Shown here: piece by piece, positions 1-6,149 of the stretch
How the letters are laid out: each line of letters opens with the position of its first letter
Numbering within the stretch: the first letter of the stretch is position 1
Origin: Treponema sp.
GTDB taxonomy: Bacteria; Spirochaetota; Spirochaetia; Treponematales; Breznakiellaceae
Direction: 5' to 3'
DNA length: 6,420 bases
Assembly (NCBI GenBank): GCA_031266695.1
Contig: JAISAK010000101.1
Coordinates: forward strand, 1-6,420
Notes under the pieces: model-generated
Told to the model about the DNA's origin: nothing
Databases searched by the model: none
Seen by the model: the letters and a program-made list of their open reading frames with translations, nothing else
Translations under genes and position numbers: made by a program

Positions 1-129
1 AAAATTCTGTCCGAATGAACCTCCGCGGGAGATCCTGAAGCCGCGTTTTGGCGGCCGCCGGAAGCGGAGCTACTCGTACCTTGTAAAGACTAAACAGATT
101 GGTATGAGTAATTACAAAATATTAAAGAA

Positions 130-235
130 AACCACGGAGGGCACGGAGTTTGCGAACCTTTGGTTCGACAGAGTTTCTGTCTGAAATCCAATTTTGTCCC
201 TGTATTCTCCGTGTTACTCTGTGTACTCCGTGGTT
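130..235. repeat. Inverted pair of 9-base periodic tracts (ACCACGGAG type)
   Basis: The left tract has ACCACGGAG then GGCACGGAG at 131-148. The right tract at 207-235 has CTCCGTG, CTCTGTG and CTCCGTGGTT, spaced 9-10 bases apart. AACCACGGAG (130-139) and CTCCGTGGTT (226-235) are perfect inverted copies. Similar 'accacggag' tracts recur between genes in many environmental bacteria. What they do is not established. Confidence 0.75.
153..181. repeat. Two back-to-back short hairpins
   Basis: CGAACC-TTT-GGTTCG occupies 153-167. It is followed at once by GACAGA-GTT-TCTGTC at 167-181, sharing the G at 167. Both are perfect 6-base stems with 3-base loops. The first belongs to a CGAACCnnnGGTTCG class seen twice more in the window (266-282 and 6118-6132). 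Confidence 0.7.
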
Positions 236-265
236 AAATTTCTTCCTTCTTCTACTTCTTTGGCT

Positions 266-282
266 TCGAACCTTCGGTTCGA
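266..282. repeat. TCGAACC-TTC-GGTTCGA hairpin
   Basis: This is a perfect 7-base stem with a 3-base loop. It has the same stem core as the hairpins at 153-167 and 6118-6132 but a different loop (TTC against TTT and GTT). It lies just outside the inverted 9-base tracts of the left flank. Confidence 0.7.
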
Positions 283-365
283 CTCGACTTAGCGGTAAAT
301 TCTTCATGTATCCACTACAATCGTGTTGCGACACCAGGAGTTTGTTGCGCTTCGCGCGTAAAACC

Positions 366-396
366 GTATAAATATTCACAAAGTGAATATTTATAC
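366..396. repeat. Perfect 14-bp AT-rich hairpin, AAA loop
   Basis: The arms GTATAAATATTCAC (366-379) and GTGAATATTTATAC (383-396) pair perfectly around AAA. There is no T-run on either side, so it does not have the shape of an ordinary intrinsic terminator. It lies about 95 bases beyond the stop codon of the minus-strand gene ending at 490. It fits the short-loop palindromes seen elsewhere in the flanks. Confidence 0.8.
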
Positions 397-428
397 TTTA
401 CAAACTCCAAAAGCATGCCGGATAATCG

Positions 429-462
429 GGATTTTTTTTGCATAAATATGCAAAAAAAATCC
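429..462. repeat. Perfect 16-bp palindrome downstream of the HEAT-like gene
   Basis: GGATTTTTTTTGCATA (429-444) and TATGCAAAAAAAATCC (447-462) pair perfectly around AA. It begins 28 bases past the stop codon of the minus-strand gene ending at 490, where a transcription terminator would be expected. However, the U-run lies in the 5' arm of the RNA and not after the hairpin, so termination is only a possibility. It may instead protect the 3' end of the mRNA or be another dispersed palindrome. Confidence 0.7.
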
Positions 463-489
463 ACAAGTGCAACAGGCTACTAGAGCGCG

Positions 490-1674
490 CTACTGCAGAT
501 CCCTCAGCGCTTCCTGCGCCAGGGCTTTTACCGCGGCGGTCCAGTTAAGGGCGACAACGGAATTCAGCGCCGGCCTGCCGATGGGGCGCCCGGCGGCTCC
601 CAGGGCGGGAATTATCGCCCGAACGAGATCCTCGTCCTTTCTGGTAAGAGTTCCGCTTTGCAGCTTTTGATTGATGGTCATAAGGAAAGCGGAAAGCCGC
701 CTGGCGGATTCGTCGGACGCCAGCGTGCGCAGGGTATTCAGCGCGTCCAGGGCTTCGTCCCTGTCGCCGTCGTTCCTGTCGGCGAATTGTTTGTAGGAAC
801 GTTCCAGCAGCGGATAGATCGAATCACCGGAGGCGCCGTAGCTGCGGATCATGCGCATGGCGAATTTTCGCATTGAGTTAAGCTGCCCCCGGAGCCTTGC
901 GTCGGTAGTGGAAGCGCGCCAGCCTTCGGAAAGAGCGGCGGCGGCCACGGAAGATTTTGAATCGTTTGACGCGCCGGAGGCTTCCATGCTTTGCAGGGCC
1001 TCGAGCTTTACGGCGTAATTATAGCCGCTGCCATTGATAATCTCGAGCATGGGCTGGGTTGGGTCGGAAGAAATAACGGCAAGCGAATTAAGGGCCTGAT
1101 TCTTTATCCGGTCGGAATACCAGCCGGTGGACGCAAAATAGACCGGCAGATAACCGGAAATATCCTGATACTTTTCCAGCGCCACAATGGCGCCGAAGGC
1201 AACGCGCTCACCGTTAAGGCGATCCGGGGCAGGCGATCCGTTAAGAGCCTGCAAAACCTGTATCACCTGGGGAAGAAAGGCCCTGGCCTGGATTTTTCCC
1301 AGCGCCATCAGAACCTCCGCCTTGACCAGGGGATTTGAAAAAACATCCACCGCCCGCCACAGATCCGGGCCGGCGGCCGCGTATTTTTCCTGCCCCAGAA
1401 GATTCGCAAGAACAATGGCCTGTTCATCCGCCACTTCCCTTGCGGTGGCCCCGCTGACATTGGGATACTCAATAACCAGGCGATGGAGGGCCCTTGAGTA
1501 AAAATCACCGGCCCCCGTCAGTTTCGATTCCGCCATTGTCTGCAGCAGGGAAAGCTGCTCTTCGTGAGTCAGGGCGCCCTGATAGAGATAGTTATAGAGA
1601 TCGATCTCTTCGGAATCCGCGAAAGAGAAAGAAGCTGTTATGAGAAACAGAAAAACGATTAAAAACTTTTTCAT
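490..1674 (-). CDS. Secreted HEAT-repeat-like helical protein, function unknown
   Basis: The protein has 394 residues. Residues 1-19 form a classic signal peptide (MKK, then a hydrophobic run) with a likely cut after SFSFA, before DSEE. It has no lipobox, so it is probably periplasmic or released. The rest looks almost wholly alpha-helical, rich in Ala and Leu, with repeated helix pairs such as about 85-145, 155-200, 220-250, 305-335 and 345-394. This resembles HEAT/ARM-type solenoids, which usually act as protein-binding scaffolds. No catalytic motif is visible. The start is well supported: TAAGGAGGAA lies 6 bases upstream (1681-1690), directly before the ATG. It follows the lipoprotein gene by 18 bases on the same strand, so the two are probably co-transcribed and may both act in the envelope. 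The fold is inferred from sequence pattern only; the exact role is unknown. Confidence 0.85.
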   Translation of the reverse strand: MKKFLIVFLFLITASFSFADSEEIDLYNYLYQGALTHEEQLSLLQTMAESKLTGAGDFYSRALHRLVIEYPNVSGATAREVADEQAIVLANLLGQEKYAAAGPDLWRAVDVFSNPLVKAEVLMALGKIQARAFLPQVIQVLQALNGSPAPDRLNGERVAFGAIVALEKYQDISGYLPVYFASTGWYSDRIKNQALNSLAVISSDPTQPMLEIINGSGYNYAVKLEALQSMEASGASNDSKSSVAAAALSEGWRASTTDARLRGQLNSMRKFAMRMIRSYGASGDSIYPLLERSYKQFADRNDGDRDEALDALNTLRTLASDESARRLSAFLMTINQKLQSGTLTRKDEDLVRAIIPALGAAGRPIGRPALNSVVALNWTAAVKALAQEALRDLQ

Positions 1675-1692
1675 TTATGATTCCTCCTTAAT

Positions 1693-2559
1693 CTACCGCC
1701 GGCCGGGTTTGAAGGTATATTCATACCGCATAATTTGAGTAGAATCTCCCTGGAAATTTTCAACCGTCTTTTTAAGCAGTTCTCCCCCGGCGCCGTATTC
1801 ATTGGTTATCCGAAGTTGAACCGAGCCGTCCTGACCTGTCTGTTCGCTTTCTATTTCGTGTCCGTCCCGCCAAACCGTGTTGATGAGAGAGGCGACTTGT
1901 CCATCGCCGTTCATAACTTTTTGATTTATCAGATTACCCTGGGAGTTATACTGGTTAACGGTGGAACTGATCTTCCGCCCGGCGCCGTCCTTTGTTTCGG
2001 AAGACTCCAGGGTTCCGCTGCTGTTGTATGTGTAGATAGTCTCGGCCATCTTTATTCCCGTCCCGCCGTTTACGGTACGGGATACGCGATTCCCCTTGTT
2101 GTCGTAACCGTACTCATAAAGGGAAACGATCTTTTCCGCCTTGTTGAACAGGGTTTCCTTCACAAGATTTCCGCGATCGTTATACTCATAAGCCACCCGG
2201 TTCTTGATCTGGTTTTCGGCATCCCTGGTTATCTTGGCGGCCGGTTGTTCCTTTCCCTCCCGGTAGGAGTACTCCACCCGCTCAAGCAGAGCGCCGGAAG
2301 CCGAATACCGGTTCTGATTCACCCTGTTGGTATAGGAAGAGTCGTAATCCGTCGTAGTATATTCATCCAGGGTTCCGTCGGCAAACAAAATCATTGATTT
2401 CGTTTCTACAGGTATTTGTCCGGCCGCGTCCCGGGGGGTGGTTCCGGAGGCGGGCGCCCCGCTGCCCGTGACGGTTCTGCCCGGGGCGCTGTTTTGTGTT
2501 GTAGCGCAGGCGGCAAAAATCAGGGCGAGGACGCTTGTGAAAATAATTTCTTTCTTCAT
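1693..2559 (-). CDS. YD-repeat-like lipoprotein
   Basis: The protein has 288 residues. It starts with a lipoprotein signal (MKKEIIFTSVLALIFAAC); Cys18 is the probable lipidated residue. Spirochaete lipoboxes are known to be relaxed, which fits the Phe at -3. Residues 19-50 are a Thr/Gly/Ala/Pro/Ser linker. From about 55 to the end come imperfect repeats of roughly 22-27 residues with a Tyr-x-Tyr-Asn/Asp-x-x-Gly core, for example YEYNDRGNL (124-132), YGYDNKGNR (150-158), YTYNSSGTL (176-184), QYNSQGNL (203-210) and EYGAGGELL (254-262). These resemble the YD repeats of Rhs-type beta shells, but there are too few for a full Rhs cage and no toxin tip. The frame is open for 16 codons further upstream, to 2607. 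I chose the ATG at 2559 because it gives the lipoprotein signal and has GGGAGA 6 bases upstream. A surface or periplasmic ligand-binding role is a guess. Confidence 0.88.
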   Translation of the reverse strand: MKKEIIFTSVLALIFAACATTQNSAPGRTVTGSGAPASGTTPRDAAGQIPVETKSMILFADGTLDEYTTTDYDSSYTNRVNQNRYSASGALLERVEYSYREGKEQPAAKITRDAENQIKNRVAYEYNDRGNLVKETLFNKAEKIVSLYEYGYDNKGNRVSRTVNGGTGIKMAETIYTYNSSGTLESSETKDGAGRKISSTVNQYNSQGNLINQKVMNGDGQVASLINTVWRDGHEIESEQTGQDGSVQLRITNEYGAGGELLKKTVENFQGDSTQIMRYEYTFKPGRR

Positions 2560-2577
2560 ATCATTTCTCCCATTAAA

Positions 2578-2607
2578 ATAATATGGTATAATGGAGTAAT
2601 ATTTCAA
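2578..2607 (-). promoter_or_regulatory. Probable sigma-70 promoter for the lipoprotein/HEAT operon
   Basis: Read on the minus strand, TTGAAA (2602-2607) and TATTAT (2578-2583) are 18 bases apart, each one mismatch from consensus. The predicted start near 2571 would leave a leader of only about 12 bases, just including GGGAGA. That tight spacing is the main doubt. The site overlaps the opposing promoter of the GH5 gene. Confidence 0.5.
2584..2592 (+). promoter_or_regulatory. Extended -10 promoter for the GH5 gene
   Basis: TGGTATAAT is a perfect TGnTATAAT extended -10 element. The -35 region around 2564-2569 is poor, as is typical of this promoter class. The predicted transcript start near 2599 gives a leader of about 45 bases before the ATG at 2644. 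The element lies inside the spacer of the minus-strand promoter, so the two promoters may compete for polymerase. Confidence 0.55.
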
Positions 2608-2643
2608 TATGGCGCAAGCCCTCCGGGTAAAAAAGGAAGGACG

Positions 2644-4539
2644 ATGAAAATTTTCAACAACCGGATACTTGATGAAGAAGGCCGTACCCTGATACTCAGG
2701 GGAGTAAACCTGGGCGGCGGTTCAAAAAACCCCTTTGGCCCGCCCGGCTGGGGTTTGACCGCGGAATCCCTTAAAATACGCGAAAACGCCTCCTTTGTGG
2801 GACGGCCTTTCCCCATCGAGGAGGCCGAAAGTCATTTTGAACGCCTAAGCCGCGCGGGTTTGACGTTTTTGCGGCTGGTTGTTACCTGGGAAGCCCTGGA
2901 ACATTCGGGCCCCGGCCAATACGACGAGGCCTATCTGGCCTACCTTCGGAAAATTCTCCTGGAAGCGGAAAAAAAAGGCCTTTCCGTCTTTATCGACCCC
3001 CACCAGGATGTCTGGAGCCGCTGGACCGGCGGCGACGGCGCCCCCGCCTGGACCCTGGAAAAAATCGGCATTGACCTTGATCTGACGGACGCCGCGGGAG
3101 CGGCCCTGACCCGGCAGCGCTACGGCGAATTTCACAAAAGCGCCGCCCACCCGGAGGGCGATCCCTTCCCCAGAATGATGTGGCCCGGCAACTACAACCG
3201 CTATGCCGCGGCGACCATGTTCAGCCTTTTTTTCGGCGGCAGGGCCTTTGCTCCCGGCCTGGACATAGAGGGCGAAAACGCGCAGGACTGGCTGCAGGAA
3301 CGCTATATCGCCGCCTTCAGGCACTGTTACCGGCGCCTGAAAAACTGCGCCGCCCTTGCCGGCTGGGGCATTATGAACGAGCCCCACTACGGCTTTATCG
3401 GGTGCCGGGATTTGCAAACGGCCGAAAACCCTATGGTTCCGCTGGGGCTGCGGCCAAGCCCCTGGGCCTGCATGCAGGCGGCGTCGGGATACCCGGTGAA
3501 TGTGCCCGTCTACCGGCTGGGCAGGCCCACGCAATGGGAAACCTTCAACCCCCGGGGAGTCTCCATCTTCAAAGAGGGCTTTGCCTGCCCCTGGAAGCGG
3601 GCCGGCGTCTGGACGGATTCGGACGGCGAAGCAAGGCTGCTCAAGCCGGATCATTTTTCCGCCTGCGAAAACCGGCCGGCGGATTTTCTCGGCGGTTTCC
3701 TCAAGCCCTTTATCCGCCGGTTTATCGAAAGGATGAAAGAAGCCAACGAAAACTGCTTCTTTTTTATCGAGGGCCTTCCCCAGGGAATGCACCCGACATG
3801 GGAAAAGGATGATCCGCCGAACGTGGTGAACGCCTATCACTGGTACGACGGCTTTTCCCTCTTTACCAAGAGCTTCCGCCCCTGGTTCAACATACGTCCG
3901 GACAACGCGAAAATAATTCTGGGCAAAAAAAAGGTCCGCGACTACTTTGCCGAATGTCTTGCCGAAGGCGTCGCGTGGACCCGGGAACACATGGGCAATA
4001 TACCCTGCCTTTTGGGCGAATTCGGCCTTCCCTTTGACATGAACAAGCGCAGCGCCTTTACAAGCGGAAACTACAGCATCCATGAAGAAGCCCTGTCCAT
4101 GTACTACGACGCGGTGGACGCCAACCTGCTCCATTCGACTCTCTGGAACTACACCGCCGACAATACCAACGAGGCGGGCGACGGCTGGAACGACGAAGAC
4201 CTTTCGATTTTTTCCGAAGGAAAAGAGCGCGCCGCCGCCGGCTGGAAGCGCCCCTACCCAATGGCAACAGCCGGCGAACTCCTCTCGATTGAATGGGACT
4301 ACAGACGGGGCGTCTTTCGCTGCCGGTTCAGGGCGGACGGCGCCATTGCCGCGCCCACAATCATCTACCTGCCCGCGGAACAGTTCGGCGAAGCGCCGCG
4401 GATAGAGTTCGTTCCCTTAAACGAGGCGCCGCGCTTTGAGTACAGAGCCGGGGAAGAAAGGCTCTATGTGTGGAACGAAGGCCGGAGCGGGGAGATGGAG
4501 ATAGTGTTCCATAGGACGCCGCAGAAAAGCGTCCCATGA
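2644..4539 (+). CDS. Glycoside hydrolase family 5, GH5_12-like (glucosylceramidase/sterylglucosidase type)
   Basis: The protein has 631 residues. The family 5 (beta/alpha)8 barrel spans about 5-530, followed by a beta-rich C-terminal domain (about 540-625). Landmarks in order: RGVNLGG (19-25), FVGRPFPIEEA (51-61), VTWEALEHSGPGQYDE (80-95), DPHQDVWSRWTGG (118-130), WPGNYNRYA (180-188), WGIMNEPHYGFIG (241-253) with the acid/base Glu246, HWYDG (399-403), LLGEFGLPFDMN (456-467) with the nucleophile Glu459, and LWNYTADN (500-507). From memory these match fungal EGCrP1/EGCrP2 and Egh1 enzymes, which split glucose from glucosylceramide or steryl glucosides. There is no signal peptide or membrane segment, so it should act in the cytoplasm. 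The frame is open upstream to 2416, but AAGGAAGG just before the ATG at 2644 and the conserved N-terminus fix the start. The gene is G+C-rich relative to its neighbours. Family 5 is near certain; the true substrate is not known. Confidence 0.93.
   Translation: MKIFNNRILDEEGRTLILRGVNLGGGSKNPFGPPGWGLTAESLKIRENASFVGRPFPIEEAESHFERLSRAGLTFLRLVVTWEALEHSGPGQYDEAYLAYLRKILLEAEKKGLSVFIDPHQDVWSRWTGGDGAPAWTLEKIGIDLDLTDAAGAALTRQRYGEFHKSAAHPEGDPFPRMMWPGNYNRYAAATMFSLFFGGRAFAPGLDIEGENAQDWLQERYIAAFRHCYRRLKNCAALAGWGIMNEPHYGFIGCRDLQTAENPMVPLGLRPSPWACMQAASGYPVNVPVYRLGRPTQWETFNPRGVSIFKEGFACPWKRAGVWTDSDGEARLLKPDHFSACENRPADFLGGFLKPFIRRFIERMKEANENCFFFIEGLPQGMHPTWEKDDPPNVVNAYHWYDGFSLFTKSFRPWFNIRPDNAKIILGKKKVRDYFAECLAEGVAWTREHMGNIPCLLGEFGLPFDMNKRSAFTSGNYSIHEEALSMYYDAVDANLLHSTLWNYTADNTNEAGDGWNDEDLSIFSEGKERAAAGWKRPYPMATAGELLSIEWDYRRGVFRCRFRADGAIAAPTIIYLPAEQFGEAPRIEFVPLNEAPRFEYRAGEERLYVWNEGRSGEMEIVFHRTPQKSVP
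4514..4534 (+). other. Small GC-rich hairpin at the end of the GH5 gene
   Basis: GGACGC (4514-4519) and GCGTCC (4529-4534) form a 6-base stem with a 9-base loop, ending just before the TGA stop. A larger inverted pair, GGCCGGAGCG (4480-4489) and CGCTCCGGCC (4552-4561), encloses it. Neither is followed by a T-run. No standard terminator separates the two converging genes, so these structures are the only candidates for slowing transcription there. Confidence 0.3.
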
Positions 4540-4565
4540 ACAGGAAGCAGGCGCTCCGGCCCGTG

Positions 4566-5672
4566 CTACCGGGTTGTGAAAGGCTTTCCTCCGTTTATGG
4601 AGAGGCTTAAGTTCACCGCAAACGGGTTTCGGACTATTTCCTCAAAGCTCACGGGGGAGTAGATGTTTGTTTTTAGTTCAAACTTTCCGGGTTTTGCGAT
4701 GAATTTCGCCGCTTCGCCCGCGAACCTTTCCGTATCGGTTCCGCTCATCCCCGCAAACATCATAAGCGTTTCGTTTAACTGCTCCGCGGCGACCGCTCTG
4801 CCGCCAGACATTCCCGCGAGTTCAAAAACATGATCCAAAAATGATTTATCGGTATAGGTGAGCGTAAGCGAATTCAGCTTTACATCTTCTCCGTAATCAA
4901 TCCGGGAGAGAGCGGTTATTTCGCCGGACGCAAAAAGCGAGTGGGGCAAAGAGACGCCAAGACGGGCTTTTATCGCAAAAAGCTTGTCTCCGTCGATGGC
5001 AAGATCAACCGTATAAACGCCGTCGGAAAGCGAATTTTTAAACTCGATGTTCGAAAACCTGTACTCCGGGCGCGAAACCGGAAGCGGCACAAACTGCCGG
5101 ACATCCATTGTCAAATCCTTTAACGATACCGATGAAGGAAGCGGGGGTTTCCCTTCGGCATAACCGGCGTTGACGTGGAATTTCCCCAGAGAATAGTATG
5201 TCCGTCCTCTTTGCCCGATCACCGCGTTGCTCAAGCGGATATTTCCCACTTTTTTGACGGCTTCCACCGGCGAGTAGCCGAACATCGCCTTGTCCACGGA
5301 AAAATCATCCACCGAGAGGCTTTTGACGGCAATATCGGCAGCATAGCCCGGAAACGAAAACGACGCCTCCCGGACATCCACGGAACCCGCGAAAAGGTCT
5401 TCCCTGCCCGTGTTAAGCGCCAGGGTGATTTTTTTCGCTTTGAGCATCCCCCCCAGGTCCAGTTTTTCAATCACCAAATGCCCCAGAAGCGGGACATAGT
5501 ATGTCCTGCCAACACTCCACATATCTTCGGGAATCCCCGCTTCCGCGAGAGCCTCGCCCAGCCTCGCCTCCGCTTGTTTTGACGTAGCGAGGGGGATCGC
5601 GACAAAGAGAACTCCCGCCGCCACCGCAACAGCGGCCGCCGATATTATTGCGATTTTCACAGCCTTTTTCAT
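4566..5672 (-). CDS. Membrane-anchored beta-rich protein of unknown function
   Basis: The protein has 368 residues. Residues 5-29 form one hydrophobic segment after a Lys-rich start (MKKAVK), probably an uncleaved inner-membrane anchor with the rest outside. The rest alternates polar and hydrophobic residues in beta-strand style, for example 78-120, 160-170, 185-235 and 240-275. A helical section (276-328) has the pattern TYTDKSFLDHVFELAG, then an Ala-rich helix and a PGKFEL strand. This faintly recalls AsmA/DUF945-like periplasmic proteins, but I cannot assign a family. The frame is open 36 codons further upstream into a dispersed repeat. I chose the ATG at 5672 because AAGGAGGA lies 6 bases before it (5679-5686) and the membrane anchor follows at once. 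It converges on the GH5 gene with 26 bases between stops. No good promoter was found close upstream; transcription may begin within or beyond the repeat. Confidence 0.85.
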   Translation of the reverse strand: MKKAVKIAIISAAAVAVAAGVLFVAIPLATSKQAEARLGEALAEAGIPEDMWSVGRTYYVPLLGHLVIEKLDLGGMLKAKKITLALNTGREDLFAGSVDVREASFSFPGYAADIAVKSLSVDDFSVDKAMFGYSPVEAVKKVGNIRLSNAVIGQRGRTYYSLGKFHVNAGYAEGKPPLPSSVSLKDLTMDVRQFVPLPVSRPEYRFSNIEFKNSLSDGVYTVDLAIDGDKLFAIKARLGVSLPHSLFASGEITALSRIDYGEDVKLNSLTLTYTDKSFLDHVFELAGMSGGRAVAAEQLNETLMMFAGMSGTDTERFAGEAAKFIAKPGKFELKTNIYSPVSFEEIVRNPFAVNLSLSINGGKPFTTR

Positions 5673-5698
5673 TTTTATTCCTCCTTTTCGCAGTTTAT

Positions 5699-5835
5699 CC
5701 TTATTGGACTTGTTCAACAACCCGGTTGGTTGTCTCACAAGTCTCGCAGATTTGGTGGATTTCTTGCAGAAATCCACCAAATCTGCTGTTTTTCAGCGGA
5801 AGTTGTTCAATAACTGAAGTTATTGAACAACTCTA
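5699..5835. repeat. Multi-hairpin dispersed repeat, copy 1
   Basis: This 137-base copy has three structured parts. GACTTGT (5707-5713) pairs with ACAAGTC (5737-5743) around an inner ACAACC/GGTTGT stem (5717-5722 with 5728-5733). Next is a perfect 19-base stem (5746-5764 with 5768-5786) with loop TGC. Last is a perfect 15-base stem (5801-5815 with 5818-5832) with apex ACTGAAGT. It lies 26 bases upstream of the start codon of the gene beginning at 5672. Read on the minus strand, it supplies the spurious N-terminal extension of that gene's frame. The second copy is at 6150-6301. Confidence 0.9.
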
Positions 5836-5929
5836 TTACGGAGTTTTTTAAATAGGTAAGCATACGTCCGCCAGGGTAGCGTCATTTAACTTTCATGGTC
5901 CGAGAAACTGTCAGGCTTTGAAAAAAATT
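5836..5929. other. Intergenic stretch without recognisable gene
   Basis: I see no open frame with a ribosome site here, no RNA gene and no strong hairpin. On the minus strand two short open pieces (residues such as SLTVSRTMKVK and RYPGGRML) are separated by a TGA. They could be decayed coding sequence or chance. Confidence 0.3.
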
Positions 5930-6010
5930 TTAACCACAAGGTCGAAAAAGTCGAATAAGTTTTTGCTCCCAAGTCTTTTTTTTCTCCTCCTTCTTCGCCT
6001 TTGCGGTGAA
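5930..6010. repeat. Inverted pair of 9-base periodic tracts (ACCACAAGG type)
   Basis: The left tract has three 9-base units in a row after TTA: ACCACAAGG, TCGAAAAAG and TCGAATAAG (5933-5959). The right tract, read on the minus strand from 6007 down, gives ACCGCAAAG, GCGAAGAAG and GAGGAGAAA. The two sides match in reverse orientation. The unit length and motif style agree with the tracts at 130-235 and 6091-6370, though the exact sequence differs. Confidence 0.6.
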
Positions 6011-6117
6011 TTCAAAACCTGCCATTTAGTCTAATCAGCCTGCTAATACCTTGTAAACACTAATTTGCAGGATAACTCAATGAAGAATTTAACGCAAAGG
6101 ACGCAAAGCATGGGCAT

Positions 6118-6132
6118 CGAACCGTTGGTTCG
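6118..6132. repeat. CGAACC-GTT-GGTTCG hairpin
   Basis: This is the third member of the CGAACCnnnGGTTCG class (others at 153-167 and 266-282). It sits ten bases inside the ACGCAAAG tract, in a position equivalent to the 153-167 hairpin, which sits just inside the ACGGAG tract of the left element. Confidence 0.7.
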
Positions 6133-6149
6133 CGTTCTCAAAGATTTTC

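Larger units (their letters stand above)
73..483 (+). mobile_element. MITE-like non-coding element, left flank (ends approximate)
   Basis: No protein gene is visible in this stretch. Its left end (73-93) has CTCGTACCTTGTAAA followed by GACTAA. This matches the left end of the right-flank element (6043-6063), with TACCTTGTAAAnACTAA shared except for one base. Two right ends are possible. CAAC-AGG-CTACTAG at about 471-483 matches CAACCTACTAG at the end of the right-flank element apart from three extra bases. CTTTACAAACTCC at 396-408 is also a fair inverted match to the left end. Inside are inverted 9-base tracts (131-148 and 207-235) and at least four hairpins. No transposase is encoded, so if mobile it must depend on something elsewhere. 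That it is a mobile element is inferred from the shared ends; the boundaries are uncertain. Confidence 0.5.

Noticed and set aside
50..59. GGCGGCCGCC palindrome as an operator site
   Set aside because: It is a single short GC-rich palindrome with no nearby promoter or gene start, and could easily occur by chance.
1..68. Minus-strand frame with GFRISRGGSFGQNF, reminiscent of the RGGS motif of formylglycine-generating-enzyme-like proteins
   Set aside because: A TAG lies in frame about 20 codons upstream and no start codon with a ribosome site lies between. The similarity is a few residues only.
2..184. Open plus-strand frame running from the window edge to a TGA at 182-184, possibly the end of an upstream gene
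   Set aside because: The second half runs through the repeat element (TACCTTGTAAAG and the ACGGAG tract), and the residues (Lys/Arg-rich, no motif) match no family I know. A truncated gene end cannot be excluded without upstream sequence.
1735..2397. 220-codon open frame antisense to the lipoprotein gene
   Set aside because: The sense strand has a lipoprotein signal, a ribosome site and protein repeats. The antisense frame has no ribosome site and looks like a by-product of those repeats.
2845..4134. 429-codon open frame antisense to the GH5 gene
   Set aside because: It is a shadow of the G+C-rich codon use of the GH5 gene. It has no ribosome site and no recognisable domain, while the sense strand carries intact catalytic motifs.
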